A DNA stretch of 11,958 bases from CAZMVY01 sp964617875. Lineage in GTDB: Bacteria; Planctomycetota; Phycisphaerae; UBA1845; PWPN01. Below the pieces are notes generated by a model. The model searched no databases and was not told the origin of the DNA. It saw only the letters and a list, made by a program, of their open reading frames with translations. A program made the position numbers and the translations under genes. The stretch is from NCBI GenBank assembly GCA_964617875.1, contig CAZUAI010000122.1, positions 1-11,958 of the forward strand. Reading direction: 5' to 3'. The number at the start of each line of letters is the position of its first letter. Position 1 is the stretch's first letter. This document shows positions 7,293 to 11,958 of this stretch, in pieces.

Positions 7293-7320
7293 ATTCTACC
7301 GGGCGGCGGCGGCGAGACAA
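7293..7320 (-). promoter_or_regulatory. Putative leaderless promoter of the GT-C/TPR gene
   Basis: On the minus strand, TTGTCT (7320-7315) is followed after 16 nt by TAGAAT (7298-7293). Only 6 nt separate the -10 box from the ATG at 7286, which would put the transcription start on or beside the A of the start codon. No Shine-Dalgarno precedes the ATG, in agreement with a leaderless mRNA. Confidence 0.5.
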
Positions 7321-7403
7321 GCGGTGTCGGATCGCCCGGCGTGGCCACCGTGGGTGGGTTGGGTGGACGGCATCCTCGGGGCAATGGTTGCAGAGATAGG
7401 GCT

Positions 7404-7432
7404 TTGACACCCGTTCGCCATCGGCGTATGAA
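7404..7432 (+). promoter_or_regulatory. Putative sigma70 promoter of the four-module gene
   Basis: A consensus -35 TTGACA (7404-7409) is followed after exactly 17 nt by TATGAA (7427-7432). In this GC-rich setting the match stands out. It points toward the gene starting at 7583 and implies a leader of roughly 145 nt. It is divergent from the GT-C/TPR promoter about 85 nt away. In the remainder of the 296-nt gap (7287-7582) I see no gene and no riboswitch I can name. Confidence 0.55.
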
Positions 7433-7582
7433 TGGCAGGTCCGATCGCTGCCGGTGCAGCCGGCGCGGTCGATGGCCGGCCTTCCTGTCCCGAGTGCCCG
7501 GCCGGCGTCGGCGGAAGAGGGTTCGAAGAGACGGTTGCGGCGGCGCGAGCGAGGAATCGCGAAGACTCAGGAGGATCCGAAC

Positions 7583-8887
7583 ATGAGGCGGGCATGTCGC
7601 GTTTGGCTTGTGGGCGGATTGGCTTTGTTCGGTGCGATGGCTGCCGTGGCGTTCGTGCGGGCCGGGGTTGTCAGCAGTGGCAACGGCATCCCCGCGGACG
7701 TACTGGCGCGATCGGCCATCGCCCGGGCGAATATGCGGCAGATCGCATCTGCCATGTATAGCTACGCCAACGGGTATGATGGCTGCTTCCCTCCCGACTT
7801 GCGAATGCTGTATCCCGACTACATCTCCGACCCGACGGCCTTCTGGCATCCGGGCGACTCCGATCCGCCGCCGACAACGATTGACAACAACGATCCCGAC
7901 CAGCCGAACAGCACGAGGATCAGCTACGGATTCACGCCGGCTCGCCGTGTGGACGATCTCTGCGAGGCGGACCCGCTGATCTGGGACAGCTCCCCCGCGA
8001 ACAACGCCGGCTGGTTCGTCAACAAGCTCACGGGAGCCGGGTACTTCAAGACCGACCCCCCGTGGATCACACCGACGCCAACACGGAGGGACGTGGCTCT
8101 CGCGAACCTGAGATCCCTGGCGCTGGCCATGTGCACGTACGCCGGGCAGGGGGATGGAAGATACCCGGCTGATCCGGCGATACTCGCACAAACCAACGTG
8201 TGCTCGCCGAGCATGTTCTGGAACCCGGGCGACAGCGACCCGGAGCCGACGGAGATCACCAACGCCATCCCGAACGCACCGAACAGCGCGCAGCTCAGCT
8301 ACGCCTTCCTTGGCCAGAGCGCCGATGACGAGCCCCTCGCCGTCCTGCTCGAGGATAACTCGCTGGCGAACAACGAGGGGCTGGGGGCGTTCGTCGTGAC
8401 CAATGATTCCGTCATCGCTTTCTTCGAGCCGTGCACCCGGTCGTTGCCCTCGGCCGGGATCGCGCGGGACAACCTGCGGCAGATCGGTCAGGCCCTCCAG
8501 GCATACGCCGCGGCGAACGGCGGCCAGTTCCCCGCCCGGTTGTCGATGCTGTATCCGGCGTATATCGCCGATCCGGCGGTCTTCTGGAATCCCGGTGACC
8601 GCGACCCGTGCCCGACGGCGATCGACAACGACGTGCCCAACGGCCGCAACAGCGCGCAGGTCAGCTACAACTACCCGGCCGCGGCCTGCGCGTCGCCTTG
8701 CGGGGCCGGCGTCATCCTGGTGGCGGACAACTCGCTCGCGAACAACGGCGGCAGCGGCATCAATATGCTCACCGCGGATGGTGCGGCAGGATACTACTGC
8801 GCCGTCGTGCCTTTCCGTGGAGGATTGCATAGCGCTGTCGGCGAGGAATCTGTATGCGATCGGCTCACGTCTGCTCATCTGGGGTAA
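7583..8887 (+). CDS. Secreted tandem pseudopilin-module protein, N-terminal part
   Basis: The first 434 codons of a gene interrupted by a frameshift. The ATG at 7583 has a strong AGGAGG (7569-7574) eight nt upstream. Residues 1-27 form a signal peptide or anchor (VWLVGGLALFGAMAAVAFVRA), without the prepilin G/F-E cleavage site. Three tandem modules follow, about 45-160, 166-283 and 288-405. Each has NLRQIGQAL-like helix, a YA-x-x-(N/G)-x-G-x-(F/Y)-P turn, FW(H/N)PGD-x-DP, a D/N-rich loop, NS(A/T)-x-x-SY, and ANN-G. This resembles the globular domain of planctomycete H-X9-DG/DUF1559 pseudopilins, which normally occurs once per protein. After about residue 405 the frame loses similarity and runs to a stop at 8887, whereas the fourth module continues in the +1 frame. 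Function unknown; likely a surface or secreted structural protein. Confidence 0.8.
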   Translation: MRRACRVWLVGGLALFGAMAAVAFVRAGVVSSGNGIPADVLARSAIARANMRQIASAMYSYANGYDGCFPPDLRMLYPDYISDPTAFWHPGDSDPPPTTIDNNDPDQPNSTRISYGFTPARRVDDLCEADPLIWDSSPANNAGWFVNKLTGAGYFKTDPPWITPTPTRRDVALANLRSLALAMCTYAGQGDGRYPADPAILAQTNVCSPSMFWNPGDSDPEPTEITNAIPNAPNSAQLSYAFLGQSADDEPLAVLLEDNSLANNEGLGAFVVTNDSVIAFFEPCTRSLPSAGIARDNLRQIGQALQAYAAANGGQFPARLSMLYPAYIADPAVFWNPGDRDPCPTAIDNDVPNGRNSAQVSYNYPAAACASPCGAGVILVADNSLANNGGSGINMLTADGAAGYYCAVVPFRGGLHSAVGEESVCDRLTSAHLG

Positions 8888-9182
8888 CGAGCAAGCGTAC
8901 CTGCCGATCAGTCTCTCGGCGTTGTACCCCGAATCGATTGGCCGGCCGACGGTGTTCTGGAACCCCGGCGACACCGATCCGTGGCCATTGATGATCGACA
9001 ACGACGAAGTCAATCAGCCCAATAGCGCCCAGATCAGTTACGCGTACCTGGCGGGGGGGCAGCGTCTGGACAGCCTCGGTCGGAACGACATCCTGATTCG
9101 CGACAACGCGTCGGCGAACAACGGTGGGGCGGGTATCGGTGTCGTCTACGCCGACGGTCACTATGTGTTTCTCCCGCACGTG
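7715..9182 (+). repeat. Four tandem pseudopilin-like coding modules
   Basis: Anchoring on the codons for the FW-x-PGD motif, modules start that motif at 7841, 8216, 8582 and 8955. The spacings are 375, 366 and 373 nt. The first two are whole numbers of codons; the third is 124 codons plus one nt, which is exactly the frameshift. Modules 2-4 are closest to each other in this motif (FWNPGD), while module 1 has FWHPGD. Only module 4 ends in the pseudopilin-type YADGH signature. Confidence 0.75.
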
Positions 9183-9386
9183 CCTGCCGACTACGACGAT
9201 GACGGCGACGTGGACCTCGAGGACTTCGTGCGTTTCCAGGCGTGTTTCAGCGGGCCGAACAACGCCGCCGGCTCGCCAGGCTGCGGCGCTGCCGACATCG
9301 ACGCCGACGCCGATGTGGACCTCGAGGACTTCCTGAGGTTCACGCATTGCTTCAACGGCGCGAACCGCCCGCCCATGTGCCCGTAA
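8778..9386 (+). CDS. Frameshifted C-terminal part: fourth module plus dockerin-like EF-hands
   Basis: This frame continues the 7583 gene after a +1 shift. Similarity resumes by about 8826 with ALSARNLYAIGSRLLIWG, YPESI, FWNPGDTDP (from 8955), NSAQISYAY and ASANNGGAGIGVVYADGHY; the last matches the C-terminal H-X9-DG pseudopilin signature. It ends with two EF-hand/dockerin-like loops. The first, DYDDDGDVDLEDF (from 9189), is complete. The second, DIDADADVDLEDF (from 9294), has Ala where Gly is usual. Each is followed by CF-x-G. An 18-nt exact direct repeat (9210-9227 and 9315-9332) encodes both VDLEDF cores. Such C-terminal repeats are frequent on exported planctomycete proteins; their partner is unknown. 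The ATG at 8778 is only a nominal start and has no Shine-Dalgarno, so this is best read as the 3' part of one gene, 7583-9386. Confidence 0.75.
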   Translation: MVRQDTTAPSCLSVEDCIALSARNLYAIGSRLLIWGNEQAYLPISLSALYPESIGRPTVFWNPGDTDPWPLMIDNDEVNQPNSAQISYAYLAGGQRLDSLGRNDILIRDNASANNGGAGIGVVYADGHYVFLPHVPADYDDDGDVDLEDFVRFQACFSGPNNAAGSPGCGAADIDADADVDLEDFLRFTHCFNGANRPPMCP

Positions 9387-9408
9387 GATGCCTTCTGCCA
9401 GGCTCGGG

Positions 9409-9438
9409 ATGGTACGCCGCATGTGTGCGGTGTACCAT
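9409..9438. terminator. Strong hairpin after the four-module gene
   Basis: A 13-bp stem: ATGGTAC-G-CCGCA (9409-9421) pairs with TGCGG-T-GTACCAT (9426-9438). It has twelve Watson-Crick pairs plus one G-U and a TGTG loop. It starts 23 nt after the stop codon at 9386. No T-run follows, so it would be a non-canonical terminator or an mRNA 3'-end stabiliser. Confidence 0.5.
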
Positions 9439-9450
9439 GCGTGTGGCGCG

Positions 9451-9487
9451 CGGATGCATCTGGCCGTGCTCGGCGCGTATGCATCCG
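9451..9487. repeat. Second inverted repeat
   Basis: Perfect 9-bp arms CGGATGCAT (9451-9459) and ATGCATCCG (9479-9487) enclose a 19-nt loop. It lies 12 nt after the first hairpin and 41 nt before the ATG of the RHS remnant. No T-tract follows. It could be part of a tandem terminator, a protein-binding site, or a scar of the insertion that brought the RHS fragment. Confidence 0.5.
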
Positions 9488-9528
9488 GCCCCAATCAGGA
9501 ACGGGCACCCGAAATGGCTGGTCGCTGA

Positions 9529-9850
9529 ATGAAGATGTGCCGTAGAACGACTGCGGCGGCAGGATTGGTGCTCGTGGCTGGCATGGTGCCGGCGTCGGAC
9601 GGAACGACGGTGCTGGCGAGCTACGGGTACGATGCGTTGGGGCGTCGGGTGGCGGCGGAGGTGTTGCCGTCGGACCCGGCGCGGCATCGGCGGACGCACT
9701 ATTACTACGACAGCCGGCCGTGGCTCCTCGGTCGCCGGGGGTGCTGCGCCGGGGTGGACGTACTACCTGCTGACGGACAGGTACTCGATCGCGGGTCAGG
9801 GCAGCGCGGACGGCGGCGTCATCGAGCGGATCGGGTACTCGGCGGGTCTT
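9529..9850 (+). pseudogene. Remnant of an RHS/YD-repeat protein
   Basis: In the frame starting ATG 9529, a signal-peptide-like start (AAAGLVLVAGMVPASDG) is followed by SYGYDALGRRVAAEV (from 9619) and THYYYDSRP (YYYD at 9700-9711), typical of the last YD repeats of an RHS core. The frame then loses similarity, and the +1 frame takes over with WTYYLLTDRYSIAG (from 9755) and GGVIERIGYSAG (to 9847), matching the RHS 'YYLTD...G-x-VVERY-Y' block. The usual VWG-x-RY segment between the blocks is missing and no RHS core precedes them, so only a fragment survives. The switch lies between about 9730 and 9755, near G-runs. The frame runs on over the 3' end of the opposite gene without any toxin tip. It could be an expressed short orphan, but two broken blocks favour decay. 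Confidence 0.65.
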
Positions 9851-10592
9851 ACCGCTGTCCCGGTGCGCTCGTTGGCACGGGGGGCGTGGCGGGGGCGAAC
9901 GTGAAGGACATTTCCAACCCGTCGAGATTCAGGGAAGCCGATGCCTTTGAACTCGCCTCGCTCGCCGCGTTGACGTTCCCCTGCAGGATGATCTGGTAGC
10001 TGCCGGCGGGCTCCATCACAAAGGTGAACTCACGTGTGTCCGATCGCGTGGCCTTGCCGGGCGCGTCGTCACTGGAAAGCGATTCCATGGCGATCCTGGG
10101 GCTGATGCGGCCGGCGGAGTCGCGGACGAATGCCGTCAGCGTCAACGTGGCCGACGTGGCCGCGCCCACCGGCTCACCACTCAGTTCGTGCGCGAGCCGG
10201 AAGGCCACCCGCACCGTGGCCCTGACGGGGGTCGCGCCCGTGTAGTCGATCGCCTGACCGATACTGAACTCGCCGGTCGCCGTGCCCCCGTTGCTGACGA
10301 CGGCCGCGCACGAGGCCGTGCCCTGCTCGGTGGCGTCGGCGGTTCCCTGGGCGGTGCCGTTCGCGCCCGGGTTCTGGCTGCTCTGTTTCACGTGGATGTT
10401 GAAGGCCCGCTCCCGCGGCAAATGGAGCTGCTTGCCGACGACGGCCGCATCGAGCGTCTGCCGCTGTTCGAGCGGCACGCGAACCGACGGGCCGATGCTC
10501 ATGCCCCCGCCGCAGCCGACACAGGCCACGGCCGTCCACGCCGTCAGAATCGCCAGGAAACCAGCCCACGCGCGTCGGGTCTTCGATGTCAT
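9849..10592 (-). CDS. Probable lipoprotein of unknown function
   Basis: I do not recognise this 247-residue protein. Residues 1-27 look like an export signal: MTSKTRR, then a hydrophobic stretch (AWAGFLAILTAWTAVAC) and Cys24/Cys27 followed by GGG. VGC or AVAC could be a non-ideal lipobox, so it is probably a membrane-anchored periplasmic lipoprotein. The remainder is rich in Ala, Thr, Ser and alternating beta-strand patterns (VRATVRVAFRLAHEL, SATLTLTAFVRD, REFTFVMEPAGSYQIILQG, SLNLDGLEMSFTF), suggesting a beta-sandwich, and ends in a Pro/Ala tail. Residues 70-110 are a Gly/Thr/Asn-rich low-complexity part. The ATG at 10592 is preceded by GGAG at 8-nt spacing; an in-frame start 60 nt upstream lacks a signal-peptide fit. 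It has its own promoter-like sequence. Its 3' end touches the RHS remnant. Confidence 0.75.
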   Translation of the reverse strand: MTSKTRRAWAGFLAILTAWTAVACVGCGGGMSIGPSVRVPLEQRQTLDAAVVGKQLHLPRERAFNIHVKQSSQNPGANGTAQGTADATEQGTASCAAVVSNGGTATGEFSIGQAIDYTGATPVRATVRVAFRLAHELSGEPVGAATSATLTLTAFVRDSAGRISPRIAMESLSSDDAPGKATRSDTREFTFVMEPAGSYQIILQGNVNAASEASSKASASLNLDGLEMSFTFAPATPPVPTSAPGQR

Positions 10593-10664
10593 TTGTGTTT
10601 CTCCGCATTGGCCGCCCGTGCCGCAACGGCGCCGGCCCGGCCACCGCGTCACGGCGGTTCGGAG

Positions 10665-10693
10665 AGATTAGCACGACGGACGGCAGGTGTAAA
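10665..10693 (-). promoter_or_regulatory. Putative promoter of the lipoprotein gene
   Basis: On the minus strand, TTTACA (10693-10688) is followed after 17 nt by TAATCT (10670-10665), the latter preceded by TGC as in an extended -10. The -35 is one base from consensus; the -10 is weak. The leader would be about 65-70 nt. Confidence 0.35.
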
Positions 10694-10696
10694 TCG

Positions 10697-10712
10697 CACG
10701 CGGCCCCGCGTG
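10697..10712 (-). terminator. Possible terminator hairpin of the transporter gene
   Basis: CACGCG (10697-10702) and CGCGTG (10707-10712) form a 6-bp stem with a 4-nt loop, 22 nt after the transporter stop at 10734. In the transcript direction it is followed by CGATTTAC, only a weak T-stretch. It directly precedes the lipoprotein promoter. Confidence 0.3.
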
Positions 10713-10733
10713 GACGCCTGGGACGCGCCCGCA

Positions 10734-11900
10734 TCACGTCCGCAGCCACAGCCACACGGCCGTAATCCCCAGGGTCGCGAGGGTAATCGGCACGCCGACG
10801 CGGGCGTGCTCCTTCCACGTGATTCGCACACCGAGCCGCGCCGCCTGCTCGACGACGATGATGTTGGCAATGCTCCCGATGATGAAGAGATTTCCGGCCA
10901 GCGTACTGGCGAGGGCAAGGATCGGTCCGGCCATCGGGTGGCTGGCGCTGGGCAGGAGGAGCATCACGGCGGGCACGTTCGACACGAGGTTCGAGAGGAC
11001 CACGGTGACCGTGAACAGCCACGCCGGCCGGGTCAACCGGATCCCGGCCCCTTCCATCGCGGCCATCCCGTGCCCCAGGATTCCCGAGGCGACAAGGGCG
11101 TGATTCACGACGAACAGCCCGATGAACAGTACCAGGAGGTACCAGTCGATCAGTCCGAGGATGTCGCGCGAGGCCATCTTGCGGCTCATGAGGAGAATGC
11201 CGGCGGCCGCCATGGCGAGCACCTCCCGCGGCCACGGCGACGCGAGGAAACAGACCACCAGGGCGACAAGCACCGCCAGGGCCTTCGCGGTCTGGTAGGG
11301 ATTGAAGGGCTCGGCGGCCAGGTCGGGGACGGGAGTCACTTTGTACCAGCGGCCGCCGACGTGTACGCGGATCAGCCACCATACCACGACGAGCCCCAGC
11401 ACCGTCGGCACGCCGGCGTCGACCAGGTACTGCGCGAAGGAGAGGCGTAGCGCCTGACCGATCAGCATGTTCTGCGGGTTTCCGATCAGCGTGGCCGCGG
11501 AGCCGACGTTCGCCGCGCAGGCCAGGGCGAAGAGGAACGGCACCGGGTCGAGCCGCCGCCGGGCGCACCCGTGGATGAGGACGGGGGCCATCGCGAGGCA
11601 CACGATGTCGTTCGCCAGCAGCGCCGACAGCAGGCCGACGACACCGACCAGCATCGCCAGCAGCACGTCCGGCGAGACCTCGGCGGCCGCCAGCCTCCGG
11701 GTCAACCGGGCGTAGAAGCCGCCGAGCCGGAACTGCGCGGATACGATCATGAGGCCGAAGAGCAGCGCAATCGTGGGGACATCGACGGCGTCCCACGCCT
11801 GCTGCGGGCTGACTCGCTCCGTGGCAAGCAGGGCGATCGCGCCCAGCAGGGCGACGCCCGTGCGATCGAGAGCCAGGCCGGGGATCTCGCCCAGGATCAT
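10734..11900 (-). CDS. ArsB/NhaD-superfamily (SLC13-like) anion transporter, 5' end probably outside window
   Basis: From the ATG at 11900 the protein has 388 residues with about ten hydrophobic helices in two similar halves. Family landmarks: PGLALDRTGVALLGA (7-21), VPTIALLFG (41-49), SALLANDIVCLAMAPV (92-107, first re-entrant half-site), NVGSAATLIGNPQNMLIG (131-148), DWYLLVLFIGLFV (252-264), SNLVSNVPAVMLLLP (303-317) and AGNLFIIGSIANIIVVE (335-351). These mark the ion-transporter superfamily that includes ArsB arsenite exporters, NhaD antiporters and SLC13-type permeases; the substrate is not decidable here, and no arsR/arsC is adjacent. Upstream of 11900 the frame stays open to the right edge with no start codon, and GVYLGM preceding resembles the family's usual N-terminal helix. 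No Shine-Dalgarno fits ATG 11900, so the true start probably lies beyond 11958. Confidence 0.88.
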   Translation of the reverse strand: MILGEIPGLALDRTGVALLGAIALLATERVSPQQAWDAVDVPTIALLFGLMIVSAQFRLGGFYARLTRRLAAAEVSPDVLLAMLVGVVGLLSALLANDIVCLAMAPVLIHGCARRRLDPVPFLFALACAANVGSAATLIGNPQNMLIGQALRLSFAQYLVDAGVPTVLGLVVVWWLIRVHVGGRWYKVTPVPDLAAEPFNPYQTAKALAVLVALVVCFLASPWPREVLAMAAAGILLMSRKMASRDILGLIDWYLLVLFIGLFVVNHALVASGILGHGMAAMEGAGIRLTRPAWLFTVTVVLSNLVSNVPAVMLLLPSASHPMAGPILALASTLAGNLFIIGSIANIIVVEQAARLGVRITWKEHARVGVPITLATLGITAVWLWLRT

Positions 11901-11958
11901 CCCCAGGTAAACCCCAGCGTTGCATATTTCGACAGGCTTACGCGGCGGATCGTAGGGT

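Noticed and set aside
7432..7761. Possible small ORF (109 codons) starting in the leader of the four-module gene
   Set aside because: Overlaps the real start in another frame, has no Shine-Dalgarno and no motif; the start overlaps the -10 box.
7283..9013. 576-codon minus-strand open frame opposite the four-module gene
   Set aside because: It spans the frameshift and two promoters and has no motif; the plus strand carries a strong Shine-Dalgarno, a signal peptide and four repeated modules.
7707..9182. Tandem repeats considered as a CRISPR array or DNA satellite
   Set aside because: Units are about 370 nt and conserved at protein level, not as short identical DNA repeats with spacers; they are coding modules.
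10174..11925. 583-codon minus-strand open frame overlapping the transporter and lipoprotein genes
   Set aside because: Arg/Pro/Ala/Gly-rich translation in a shifted frame; the transporter frame shows helices and family motifs instead.

Overview
This is a GC-rich bacterial window that most resembles a planctomycete (Phycisphaerae-like) chromosome. The pointers are a secreted protein ending in two dockerin-like EF-hands of the planctomycete type, pseudopilin-like modules of the 'YADGH' (H-X9-DG/DUF1559) kind, a TMTC-type multi-TM/TPR protein, a GH29 fucosidase, a TIM-barrel sugar phosphate isomerase/epimerase, and short intergenic repeats of a sort common in such genomes. The taxonomic call is inference from protein style only; no rRNA or marker gene is present.

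Layout. 71-949 (+) is dapA. A repeat-rich gap with GAATGACGA units and a large palindrome (1070-1121) leads to a four-TM membrane protein with a possible PH-like tail (1131-2066, +). It converges, 3 nt apart, on a sugar phosphate isomerase/epimerase gene (2903-2070, -). A gap with degenerate direct repeats and a second, inverted copy of the palindrome core (3114-3162) ends at the stop codon of an exported alpha-L-fucosidase (4524-3166, -). The fucosidase lies directly downstream of, and is probably translationally coupled to, a 916-residue GT-C/TPR membrane protein (7286-4536, -), so these two form a glycan-related operon. A 296-nt divergent region (7287-7582) holds a near-leaderless promoter for the GT-C/TPR gene and a TTGACA-N17-TATGAA promoter with a long leader for the gene on the other side.

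The right half is the more unusual part. 7583-9386 (+) encodes an exported protein built from four tandem pseudopilin-like modules followed by a two-EF-hand dockerin-like end. One frameshift near 8798-8825 splits it into two frames. Two strong hairpins follow (9409-9438 and 9451-9487). Next is a frameshifted remnant of an RHS/YD-repeat protein (about 9529-9850). It abuts the 3' end of an unrecognised probable lipoprotein gene (10592-9849, -), which has its own promoter. The window closes with an ArsB/NhaD (SLC13-like) transporter (11900-10734, -), whose reading frame stays open past the ATG to the right edge, so it is probably 5'-truncated here.

Functionally, the clearest unit is the GT-C/TPR protein plus fucosidase pair (glycan transfer and trimming at or outside the membrane), with the isomerase plausibly in related sugar metabolism. 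The four-module secreted protein and the RHS remnant suggest a cell-surface locus that is evolving or decaying. No CRISPR array, tRNA, rRNA, transposase or integrase was seen.
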